NCBI RefSeq assembly: GCF_030052815.1
Contig: NC_079502.1
Span: forward strand, 33,782,050 to 33,846,049
Source: Hevea brasiliensis
Taxonomy: Eukaryota > Streptophyta > Magnoliopsida > Malpighiales > Euphorbiaceae
Length of the DNA stretch: 64,000 nucleotides
Reading direction: 5' to 3'
The stretch's first letter is position 1, and each line of letters opens with the position of its first letter. Position numbers and translations under genes: made by a program. This document shows, in pieces, positions 1-11,000 of the stretch. Under the pieces are notes generated by a model. That model did not search any database and was not told the DNA's origin. It saw nothing but the letters and a program-made list of their open reading frames with translations.

Positions 1-2235
1 TCCTTGAAGAGATCTTGTCTAAAAATTGACCATAAGTTGCCCTAAAATTTACTTGAATCTAGAATTGGTGTTTTAGACCTGACCAAAAATGACTAAATAA
101 ATAGTACATATTCAATTCGGCATAACTTACTCTAGACACCTCCAAATTAGGTGATTCTTGAACCAATGGAAACTTGAAACATTGTAGAACACTTTTTATG
201 AAGATCATAAACCCAAATTATGACCCTAACTTGGTCAAATTGTTAAGCAAATTTAATCCATCAAACTTGCCTAATTCTAGACTAACCTAGAAATCCTGGA
301 CAAATGGCCATCCGACCAGTTTTGGTAAAAATGTCATAACTTAGGCTACAAAACTGTAAATGCAGTGATTCCATAGACAAAAGGTTCATAACACATAGAA
401 CTACAATTTTTACGTTTTGACCATAACCCATATCCTAAAGTAACTTAGGGAAATTGTTAGGAGAATTCAGGACTTCCCAATCTAGAATTCCTACACTGGA
501 ATCATTTTAGCCATTTGACCCCAGGATAGTAATTGGACTATAAAGTTCACTAGAAAATTCTAAATGGGATGAACCAAAATGATCTGAAAACCTAAGAATT
601 AGGGCTACAACTTTTGTTCAGGAACCTTACTCAAATTCTGGATATAAAATTCTTAAATGTTAAATGCAAGAGCTGACTTGAACTTGAAATCCTGAATGTA
701 CTGGATTGATGAGTCCAGGTTGGTTAAATTGCCATAACTCACCCTATATAGCTTCAAATTTAGTGATTCTTGAACCTGTGTGACCATGAGACACAGGAGA
801 AAAACTCATATGGAGAACATTAAGCCAAATTATGACTATAACTAGTTCAATTAGCTTGATAAAGTTGAGTTCTAGAATCTGTCCTGATCTGGAACAGTAA
901 TGGTCATTAGACCAGTACTTGGTAAATTGACAATAACTAGAGCTGCAAAACTCTAAATGGTGTAATTCAAATTGGAAAATAAAACTAAGACATAGAGGAA
1001 CAATTCTCATGAAGAATAGCTCACCAAATTATGACTAGAACTAAGTTGAAATTGGGTTCTAAAGTTAAGGTTCAAAATTGTCCAGAACCCAAAATCAACT
1101 AGAAATTGGGAAGTCATTAGAATTTTGTTTAGTTGACTATAAATGGGACTTAGAATGAGTATTAAAGTTTGATAATTATGTGATTTCGGTGGACAAAGAG
1201 ACTTCCCAAAAAGGGAAGGCTTAAGACAAATAAAGAGATCCATTTGATGTTTGTGCACAACTAATCTTTGCTTTGTTTTTCACTTTGAATTTGATTTAAA
1301 TGAGTTATTATGAATGAGTTTGAATTTTCCCTTTTGCATTTTGAGAATTTTGATTTTGAGAAATGAAATTTTAATCTTAGAAAGGCAGATGTTGGCCCCT
1401 TTTATATTATTGCAGTACGGGGGTGGGCCGATTTTGAATGAAATTTGAAGTGTTTTGAGAATTTGTATGTTGCCAAACCTTTTTGGGTACTTGTTTGAAT
1501 AAAATGTGATTGTGAATATAGTTTGAAACCACAGTTGACCTGACTATGTGATTTGTATTCCTCACTAGCTTACCTAGTGAGATGAATTGGAATTGTTTTC
1601 CCTCTCTAGCTGAAGTGTTGAGGTGTGTTGCCAGTTGAGGAAAGATTGAATGAGTACTCATATTTGCTAGCTAGCCCTTATATTCCCCATTTGCCTTTAG
1701 TTATTGGGATGAATTGAAAATTTGTGTCATGTTCTAAACTGTGTAGTTTTTAGCAAACTTATGTTTTATGATTGGTTGGAGTAAAATGTGATTTTATTAA
1801 ATGATTCTCTCATTTTAGAAAAATTGTAATATTTTACATGTGTTTGAAATTATAATTAATTAAATTTTGGTAAATTATGATTTTTATTGGGCTTTAAAAT
1901 TTTAAGTTGTGCACCACTAAGTGTAATACTCAGCGATGGCTTGTTCATGCTATTGCAGGTAAGGAGATAGACAAAGCAACAGAGTGAGTTGCTTGTAGCT
2001 ATGATTAGAGCTACATTTGGACTATTCTCAAGTATATTAGTTATACCCTTTGTAAATTTCCTTTTTGATGTAAATTGATCTGTATGTATATTGAGACAGA
2101 TGAGCAGTTGTACAAATGAAAGTGTAATGATATTGTATCCCTTTTGAGTTGTAAATTGAATATAAATTTTATTTTGATTTGTATATGAATTGAGCACATT
2201 TTATGAGAAATTATGAAATGAAATGAAATGAAATG
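1..2235 (+). mobile_element. Ty3/gypsy LTR 'A', left part (host of E1)
   Basis: This is the inner part of a plus-strand long terminal repeat whose left end lies outside the window and whose right end is at 31266, beyond inserted element E1. It contains no gene. It matches, in reverse complement, LTR F at 33634-35361. Five diverged units of about 200 bp can be followed by a CATAAC-type anchor near 121, 335, 538, 733 and 932. Further on are a hairpin (arms CTCACTAG and CTAGTGAG, 1561-1581), the palindromes TGAGTACTCA (1651-1660) and GCTAGCTAGC (1666-1675), and the lineage hairpin (1917-1933, one A-C mismatch). Short open frames here have no family resemblance and are not called. It could be a solo LTR or one LTR of a larger element; the window cannot decide. 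Confidence 0.8.
2215..2235. repeat. GAAAT microsatellite at the E1 insertion site
   Basis: Four tandem GAAAT units abut the left end of E1. Because the TSD of E1 (aaatg) lies in this repeat, the TSD match alone is weaker evidence of clean insertion than for the other elements. Confidence 0.85.
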
Positions 2236-5200
2236 TGTAACATCCTCATTTTAGCTAGTCCATACAGTCTACTGTTCCGGTGACCAGTGTTGGTCCGGAC
2301 AGCTAGAACGTTCAGAAAAATATTTAAACTAAAGTAAGGAACCAAAAATTAACTCAAATATTAATAAAAAAAAATTAGGAAAAATTATAAAATAATTTTT
2401 GGGACTCCAGAGAAGGGTCATTGAGGTTCTTATGGCATTAAAATGCCAAGAAAATACTTGGAAAAATTTTTCAATCGGTACAGACAATTTTGGCCCGTTA
2501 AGCCAAATGGAGGGCATTTTGGTCATTTCATCTTCAGAGATGATTTTTGAGCCAATTCGTCCAGTTAAATAAATAATTTATGTAACATAAAATATAAATA
2601 AATATTGTCAAAAATTTAATTGCAATTAAATAGACAAGAAATGGAGAGAAAATGAAAGAAAATGGATATATGACATCATTATGATGTCATTAAAGCTCTC
2701 CTACCCAATCTAACATTGACACATGGCATAACTCCATTTAAAAGAGATAGAATGTGCTGGAAAAGGAAACAAAAAAATCAAAACCTCTTCCTTTTTCTTC
2801 TCCTTGACGTCAACTCTCCTTCCCTAACCCTCAATGAACAAGCTTTTTCAAGCTTTATTTTCCCTAGCTTTCTTCCACCAAAAACCCTAATTGTCAATAC
2901 AAAAACTTGCTCTTTCATCTTGGTGAAGCTTTGGGCAGCAAAATTTTAAAGAAAAACTGAAGTTTTGCAAGACCCAATCTTAGTTCCAAAGAGGTTAGTG
3001 ACCAATCCTTACTTTCTTTTAGAAATGCATGTTTAGGGACAAAAATTGAGCTAGAAAATGAGAGAAACTTAAATGAAATTGATAATTATGTAAACTCCCA
3101 TTTTCAGTAGCTATGTGAAGGGTAGGTTTTTTATTGTTTTCCTTGAATAAATTTGGCATTGTGGCTGGCCATAACACTAACCTATTGTTTAGAATGGTGA
3201 AAGGTAAGTGAATGCATGAATTGAGATGGAATGGGTTAGGGTTTGGGTATAAAATAGAGACTTTGATCATGTAATGGTTAAAGTGAGTTTTAATGTTCAA
3301 TTAGTGACCATTTGGATATGTGTAAACAGGAAATGAAGTGGTTTGTGTAGTGGGAATTGAGATTAGTGTGGCTGCCCATGGTGACCTACAGAATTGGACA
3401 TGAGTCTAGCAAGTTTGGGCAGCCATAACTTGAATTGTAGAGGATCAATTGGTGCAAGGCCAATTGGACATGAAACTAGACACATAATGGCACAACTTTG
3501 GTAAAGAAACCATGCCCATAAAACCAAACCAAGTAGACCAAAAGCTTCCCTTAATCCGGGTGACCTGAAGTCTATTTCTGCAGAATGACCAAATGAACAG
3601 TGTTTGGTCATTTGACCATAACTCAGTGTAGAATGGTCCAATTGACCTGAAATTTTACCTGAAACAAGCTGAGATATAGATCAAAAACTTTTATGAAGAA
3701 ACATAACCTAAATTATGACCAGAACATATTCAACGAGTGAGTTGCAAACACTGTTCATTGCACTGTAGATATGGTCAGTCTAGAAAAATTTCAATCCGGC
3801 CACTTGTGGTTTTTGGACCATAACTTGAGCTACAAAGCTCCTAATGGAGTGAATCAAAAAATTAAATTCAACTAGACAAAATAGGAAACAACTTTTATGT
3901 TGATCATTTTACCAAATTGCCACTGCAAAAATGACAAATGGAACAGTAAAGATGAAGCATGAAAACTGAAAATTTTGCTCAATTAGCATTAAGCTTAGAA
4001 ATGGTATGGGCAACCAATACCAACAAATTTTGAATGCAAAATATGGTATGTTGGGAGTATTAAAACCAATATACCTATTGTCTATGCAAAAGTCAACATT
4101 TTGGTTGACTAATGAAGTGAATAGTAACATCAAAACTTGAAATTCAAAAAATTGTAAAACTCAAAAATGTAAAATGCCCTAGTATACCTAACAAGATTGG
4201 TTTAGATAGCTTGGCATGCCAACAGGGTTCTGTTAGCAGTACTGCATATGGCTTCATGCCATTTTGTGCTTCATAGCTCCCATGCCATTCTGTGACATAA
4301 TAGCCTTTGGGTAAGTTATTTGAGTTGATATACTTGAGTTTTAACCCTGATAATTATTACAGCTTATTAGTTATTCTGTTGCACACCGGGAGACACAGTG
4401 TGACCGATGGTGTGATGGTCCGAGGTACTTGGTACCCAGTGCCAGTTTACCCATTTATCCAGTCCAGTCAACTAGTATGAGTTACTCGGGCAATGATAAT
4501 AAACCTTATCAAATTTTAAGTGAATAATACTACAAATAATACCAGAAATTAAGTCTGCTCAAAAATGAAATCATACATTCTGCATAATTATTTTATTCTA
4601 TTTTATTTTATTTTATATTGTCATCACTAAGCAGAATTGCTTAGCACATCGCTTTTGCCACGTGTAGGTACTGGAGACCTAGCTGGGAAGCTCAGCAAAC
4701 ATCAGACGGGGTGAGTCTTCAGAGCTGTATCAGGAATCTAGAGTCACCTCACATCTGCACTGCATATGGTAGGACATTAGGACTATAGGTGGCCCTTTTG
4801 TATTTTGCATTTTGTATTAGTTTGGATTGTAACTATAAACTCCTGTAATTATGTATTAATGTAAATATATCAAATTTCATATTATTGAGATTTTCTGCAT
4901 TATGTATGTTGATAAATGAAATGTTAAGAATTATTTGTGAATATGCTTCTAGTGATGAAGTGAACAGAAAAGTTTTGGAAATAGTATTGTGATTTAAGAT
5001 TGAGAGTTTGAGATTGACTTGAATGAGTATAATGGAGTTTGGATTTGGGAATTATTTTGGAAGTGTTTTTAAATAAGTTCAGACTGTTTTTCCAATTTAC
5101 AGCCGGCACTCTGCCGGATTTTCTATAAAATTTGTGGATAAATTTAGATTTATCAAAATTGAAAATAAATGAATTTTAAAGGGATAAATTGTAATAAAAA

Positions 5201-5274
5201 CATAAATTGGTGCTCCAGCATACTGAGTGGCATAACTTGCTCAGCTACACTGTAGACGGGTAAGGGGTGTCACA
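2236..5274 (+). repeat. E1 5' LTR (3,039 bp)
   Basis: It begins TGTAACATCCTC and ends GGGGTGTCACA, with the PBS just after it. Near the start is a CCGG/ACC...GGT/CCGG inverted repeat (about 2277-2299). The palindrome TGACATCATTATGATGTCA is at 2671-2689. About 200-bp units are anchored near 3424, 3617 and 3819. The lineage hairpin CTAAGCA-gaat-TGCTTAG is at 4627-4644, followed by a TAGGTA or CAGGTA sequence. A TATA-like TATAAAATA is at 3248-3256, but whether it drives transcription is unknown. The LTR contains no plausible protein gene. Confidence 0.92.
2671..2689. promoter_or_regulatory. Conserved TGACATCAT palindrome in U3 of E1
   Basis: TGACATCATTATGATGTCA is a perfect 19-nt palindrome about 435 bp into the LTR. 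Similar palindromes occur at comparable places in C, I, J and L. The half-site TGACATCA resembles bZIP-type sites, so a transcription factor site is a reasonable inference. Confidence 0.5.
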
Positions 5275-5279
5275 TTTAG

Positions 5280-5292
5280 TGCTATCAGAGCA
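5280..5292 (+). other. E1 primer-binding site
   Basis: TGCTATCAGAGCA lies five bases after the 5' LTR and matches the plant initiator tRNA-Met primer site TGGTATCAGAGC with one change. It would prime minus-strand DNA synthesis. Confidence 0.8.
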
Positions 5293-5402
5293 TCGGTTTA
5301 GGCATTTCTAGGCCTAGATAGAGTGCATACCATTGCATTGCATTTGTAAGTGTTGAGGTGACGCTGATACAGATCTGTTTGTTTTCTTATTTTGAATAGG
5401 AT

Positions 5403-6480
5403 ATGGATCCTACTTCACAAAGAGCAGTTGATGAAGAGGTGGAGAGTCATGCTCCACCAAGGGCTGAGTCTGGGGGCAGGGGAGAACCTACTCCACCAGC
5501 AGCTGAGGCACCTGCCCAACCTCAGTTTGCACTATTTCAATAAATGACCAAGTTTTACTGGTAAATGATGGGGGCAATTCCACAACCACAGCCACAACCT
5601 CCACCAGTACCACAGAAATCTTATTTGGAGAAACTACGAAAGCATGGGGCTGTGGACTTCTTTGGGAAGAGGGAGGATGATCCCATAGCCGCAGAAAACT
5701 AGTTGGATAGAACCATCAGAGTGCTGAAACAGCTAAATTGCACCCCCGAGCAGAACCTGGTGGGTGCTGTGTCCTTACTTCAGGATGACGCATATCAGTG
5801 GTGGGACACAGTAACTAGTGAGGTGCAACCTGAACGGATCACCTGGGAATTCTTCCTCACAGAGTTCAGGAAGAAATATATTAGCAAAGTGTATTTACAA
5901 GAGCGAAGAAGGGAATTTATCAGTTTGAGACAGAGACAGTTGTCAGTGGCTGAGTATGAGCGTGAGTTTGTCAGACTAAGCCGATATGGGAGGGAGATAG
6001 TCCCTACAGAGGCAGAGAGGTGCAGACGGTTTGAAGAAGGGCTCAATGACAACATCAAAGTCATGATCATAGCACTGGAGATTACGGATTTTGCTAAACT
6101 GGTAGATGCAGCATCAAAAGTGGAAAGGGTCCGGATAAATGAACAAAATAGAAGGGAAAGACAGCAGAAGAGGGGTCCGAGTCTGTCCAGTACATTTTTT
6201 GCTCCCAGCAAGAAGAGTAAGGGTCCTCCTGCTCAGAGTTCAGGACCACCACAGGGTTAGGGCCAGTCTCAGGGACCCAGACCACAGTTCACACCTAGGA
6301 GAGGCCAATCCACACCATCAACGGGCAATTCTCCAGGGACGGTGTTTAGGGGACCAGCCCCTGCATCTTCTGCTTGTCAGTACTGTCAGAAGTGGCATAA
6401 GGGGGAATATTAGCAAGCGACCGGTGTATGCTTACGGTGTGGATTGACAGAACATCAAATAAAGAATTGTCAGAAGAGGA
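5403..6480 (+). pseudogene. E1 gag (capsid and zinc knuckles), decayed
   Basis: The Gag protein packages the element RNA into virus-like particles. The reading frame starts at ATG 5403 and stays open in one phase into the protease, apart from stop codons. After a proline-rich N-terminus, the retrotransposon gag domain is clear from about 5600: LVGAVSLLQDDAYQWWDTV, then ITWEFFLTEFRKKYI, then a YEREFVRLSRYGREIVPTE block. Two CCHC-type zinc knuckles follow; the first has a Cys changed to Tyr (codon 6408-6410), the second (CLRCGLTEHQIKNC) is complete. At least five in-frame stops occur: two near 5540-5572, then TAG at 5700, 6258 and 6411. Several fit TGG-to-TAG or CAG-to-TAG transitions, typical of methylated repeats. 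It is not functional as it stands. Confidence 0.9.
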
Positions 6481-6979
6481 CTACTACAGTTGCTCCAACA
6501 CATACTGACAGACCTGCTCCTGCACCACAAAGGGGTAGGAAGCCTAGTAGATCTGAGGCAGCTGGTCCATCACTGAGGCTTACATCTGAGTCAGCTGAGA
6601 GGCCAGACACTAGAATACCAGCCAGGGCCTATGCCATCAGAGCTCAGGAGGAGCAAGATGCCCCGGATGTCATCAGGGGTATGTTTTCCCTCTACAACAC
6701 TTCTGTGCATGCATTGGTGGATCCAGGATCCACTCATTCCTACATTTGCATCAAACTACCCATAGAGAGGGGAGTTCCAGTAGAAGAGAGTGATCAAGAC
6801 ATTCTGGTCACAAATCCACTAGGCCACAGTGTGGTAGTGAATAAGGTGTATAAAGGTTGCCCATTGAGGATTTAGGGGTATGAATTCTTAGCAGACCTAA
6901 TTGAGTTGCCCTTCCACGAGTTTGACGTGATTTTGGGAATGGATGGTTGTCACGTCATTAGGCAATAGTTGATTGCAAA
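6481..6979 (+). pseudogene. E1 aspartic protease, decayed
   Basis: A retropepsin-type protease that would cut the polyprotein. It is in the same frame as gag. The active-site region reads LVDPGSTHSYI, where the usual D-S/T-G is DPG, as is common in plant gypsy elements. The flap-side block GHSVVVNKVYKGCPL and the second motif FDVILGMD follow. A TAG at 6873 replaces a likely Gln codon. A single missing base after GAT 6942-6944 (the family motif is GMDWL) shifts the frame, which explains why the RT frame resumes in another phase at about 6980. A further in-frame TAG (a likely Gln codon) lies just before the region resumes as KRISLK. Confidence 0.85.
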
Positions 6980-8078
6980 TTGAAGAGGATTTCTCTGAAA
7001 ACTTCTGAGGGTAATGAGATCATTGTTGTGGGTGAAAGGACAGATTTCCTGTTCAATGTTATTTCAGCCATAGTTGCAAGAAGATTAATGAGAAAAGGCT
7101 GTGAAGCTTACCTAGCACACGTAGTTGATACTAGGCAAGTTAAGCCAAATCTGTGTAATATACCCACAGTGAAAGATTTCCCAGATGTGTTTCCTAAAGA
7201 GTTGCCTGGTTTACCACCAGAAAGGGAAGTCGAGTTTGCTATTGAGGTAATCCCGGGTACAGCACTCATTTCTATTGCTCCTTATAGGATGGCACCCACT
7301 GAATTGAGGGAGTTGAAAACTCAGTTGCAAGAGTTGCTTGATAAGGGGTTCATACGCCCCAGTGTATCGCCATGGGGAGCTCCGGTGCTATTTGTGAAGA
7401 AGAAGGATGGAACCTTGAAATTGAATATTGATTACCGGCAGTTGAACAAAGTAACTGTGAAGAATAAATATCCATTGCCCAAAATTGATGATCTGTTTAA
7501 TCAGTTGAAGGGAGCCGGTGTATTTTCAAAAATTGATCTCAGATCAGGGTATCATCAGTTGAGTGTAAAGGATGCATATGTGTCAAAAACTGCATTCAGA
7601 ACCCGGTATGGGCATTATGAATTTTTAATGATGCCGTTTGGGTTAACAAATGCACCAGCAGCATTTATGGACCTTATGAACCGTATCTTCCATTCATACT
7701 TAGATCGGTTTGTAGTGGTCTTTATTGATGATATTCTGGTGTATTCCAAGACCAGGGAAGAACATGATGAATATTTGAAGATTGTTCTGCAAACCCTACG
7801 AGAAAAGAAGCCGTATGCTAAGTTGTCCAAGTGTGACTTGTGGATGAGTGAGTTCTCTTTTCTTGGACACATAGTATTAGCTGAGGGGTTAGAGTGGATC
7901 CCAAAAAGATAGAAGCAGTGATGGAATGGAAGCCTCCCAGAAATACAACTGAAGTCAGAAGTTTCTTGGGGCTAGTTGGGTATTACAGAAGATTTGTGAA
8001 GGGATTCTCTCTTATAGCTGCTCCAATGACCAAGTTGTTGCACAAGAATGTGAAATTTGGCTGGAACGATAAGTGCCA
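6980..8078 (+). pseudogene. E1 reverse transcriptase, split by solo LTR B
   Basis: RNA-dependent DNA polymerase of Ty3/gypsy type. From 6980 the linker [20 protein letters not shown] leads into the fingers and palm: [71 protein letters not shown]. The catalytic motif FIDD is at 7721-7732. FLGHIV and the thumb follow. A one-base deletion near 7894 (the family reads [11 protein letters not shown]) shifts the frame. The protein then continues as [15 protein letters not shown] and YYRRFVKGF to NDKC at 8078, where B is inserted. The next codons resume at 11721. The core is intact for about 300 residues, the best-preserved domain of the window. Confidence 0.92.
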
Positions 8079-11000
8079 TGTCACACCCTACCCCTCTGTA
8101 AGGCATAACATGATCCCGTAGTATACCTAATGAATTACCAACTCCGTCTACTGATAATCCATTAAATACACTACAAGGGATTTTAAAAACTTTTCTTACT
8201 TCTTTTACAGTGGTGAGCACTATTTACAGGTGTTAAAAACCTTTTTGAACTGAAGCGATAGAACTAACATATTTGAATTATTTGGAATTTCTGTAAAATT
8301 TTGGCAGAGTGCCATCTGTATTTTGGATAAAACAGTTCTTCAGAAAACCTGTAAAAAGCACTTCAATATTTTTCCAAATCTCAACTCCAATAAATTTCAA
8401 CACAATATTTTTCTCAACTCAATCCAACAACAATTTTTCAGTATTTTCAAAGGATGAGATAAAAGAAATATAATACAAATTTTACAAGTCAAAATAACTC
8501 ATAATTCACTTTACAACTTCAATGTACAATTTTAATTTACAACTGCTCAAAACCAACAACAATATGTACATACGGTCAACATACATTACATTACAAAATA
8601 CAAAATATTGGTATACTCATTATACCCGATAGTCTCTCGCTGGAGGTACTAGCAGCCTAGTCTGCTGCCCTGTCTGTCTGTCTACCTGCGACAGCAATAA
8701 AAAGCTATCGCTGAGACAATGTCTCAGTGGTGCACAACATTAACCAAATACAATTTAAATCACAATTCATAAATCATGTAAATAGTGGATACTTAAAACC
8801 ATAGTTAATTTCAAGACAATAATTGTCAACAAGAATTTAAACTCCATTTCTCAATATCACAATAAATTTCAATAAGTCAGATCATGGATAAATTCAAAAG
8901 ACAGTATATGTCGATAAGAGTTTAAATCCATTTCACAATCTCACAATACATATCGATAAATCACACACAGCTTAATCATGTTCCAAAGTTCAATTCATCC
9001 CAAAAGCTGATGGCTAATGAGGTATTCAATTCGTCCCAAAAGTCGATGACTAATGAGGAATAACATAGCTAGCTAGCAAAAATATGAGTACTCATTCTAT
9101 TCGTCCTCAACAGGCACACACCTCAACACTTCAGCCAGAGAGGGAATTCAATTCATCTCACTAGACAAGCTAGCGAGGAATACAATCAATGTACATGATA
9201 GCTGTGGTTTCAAACCAATTACAGTGCTTTTCAATCAATAAGTATCCATCAAATATCTTTCAAACCATTTTTCACAATTTCATAACTTAAAACAATAATA
9301 TGCAAATAGTCATAATTTATTTCAATTGAAAATAATTCAAAAGAAATAGTTGTTGTGCACAAACCTCTGATAATTGTCTCCTGGTCTGGACTCAGTGTTT
9401 CCTTCCCTTTTCCTGAGTCTTTGGTAACTGAGAAACACAATTTGAAGTGTTTCAGTACTAAATTAAACTGTCTCTAACGATAATGTTCGATAAGTAATTC
9501 ACTGAAGGCTATTATTTGCTCAATCACCTAATATACCGACCCTCGATGCGTTTTAGGTAAATTAGGTTCTAGTGTCATTAATATGTCACATTCGATAGGG
9601 TTTTAGGGTTGGTACATTTTACCAAACTCTTTTCCTTGTTTAGTGCATTTTAATGCAACTTGCTGGATTCCGGGATACTAGTTTGACCTAGCCGGACGAC
9701 CTAGTTCCCTCGGTTTTCGGGTTTCGGTCGAAACTAAAAACTTGTAGATCTATGTCTTATGGAATGCGGGACAAAATTTTAGGTCATTCTGAGTTAAGTA
9801 GACCAAGTTATGGTCATTATACTATTGCTGGTCAAATGGCATCAAATTAGGTCAATTTTAGGTCAATTTGGTCAACTTTGGTTCGGCCAGTTTTTGGACC
9901 CGAATTTGTGCAAGCTTTTTGACTTGCTTCTGGTCATTTTTGGGCTTTGGTGTCTTCATAAGACTTGTAGGTATGGGTCTTAACTATTCATGGTTAAAAT
10001 TTCAGGTCAATTGGACCTGTTTTGAGTGAGTTATGGCCTAAACACTAACTGCTGCCCAAATGGTCAGTTTTCAGGCCTCACTTGCACTTAATCCGAATTG
10101 GTCATTTTTCATGTCACCTTGCAAGCAGAATTTTGGTATGCTTTCTCAATGAAAGTTGGCACATTTTGTGCCTAGTTTCACCTCCAATTGGTCTCATACC
10201 AATTGAGGTTACACATTTAAAGTTATAGGTTAAAATGCATGCTGCCCTTAATTACCTTGCTTAAACATACATCAATGACACATTGACCTTACTATATGTC
10301 CACTTCCCTTACCAATTCTGTTTTGGTACATTACCAAAACCATATACCACTTCACTTTAAAGTCACTTTGGGCAGATTACAATTATCCTCAATACACCAA
10401 TTAAAACTCAAATTTACAAAGTCTAAGTACAATCACATATACACCTAAACATTACTAATTCTTACATACACTTTACACAATCACTCTATATACATATCCA
10501 TCAATCCTCAATGTCAATATTCTGCCAATACCTTCATAAACACATACATTTATCCAAGAGTCCCAAGGCTGCCGAAAATCTTCACCATGCCAAAGTGTCC
10601 TACAATTCATCAATTTCCATTCCAAGTGCACAATCACCATATACATGTGGAATAATTTACTAGGATATTAAATCACCCTAATCAACATCATTTCTCATCA
10701 AATATATGTATAAATATTTCCTTAAATACATAACTCCATGGCTGTCCAAAATGAACATATCAATAACTCCTCAAACTTGAAAATTTTCTTCACAAATCCA
10801 ACACCCATAACATGTACACAAAGTTTAACAAAGCAACATTCAAAAATGTAAACTTACCTATGGTTGGAGCTTGCTAAACCTTGATTAAACTTCTTGATTT
10901 TGGTATCAAGCTCTTCCTTATGATGTGTAGACAATTTTTTATGAAACTATCTAAGTGATTGGAGTTGAAATGGAGAGGTTAGGTGAAGCTTAAAGAAAAT

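Noticed and set aside
744..2526. Several short minus-strand open frames (60-110 codons) in LTRs A and E1
   Set aside because: They lie in AT-rich LTR sequence, have no family resemblance, and reappear only because LTR copies are similar. Treated as chance frames.
3019..4133. Minus-strand open frames conserved in both E1 LTRs (also near 28673-29811)
   Set aside because: Conservation follows from the LTR duplication. The frames run antisense to the element, and I see no codon-level constraint by eye.
4627..4644. LTR hairpin as microRNA precursor or intrinsic terminator
   Set aside because: The stem is only 6-8 bp with a tiny loop, too short for a plant miRNA precursor, and bacterial-type terminators do not apply here.
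5795..6285. Antisense open frames across E1 gag
   Set aside because: Shadows of the true gag frame, which carries the capsid domain and zinc knuckle.
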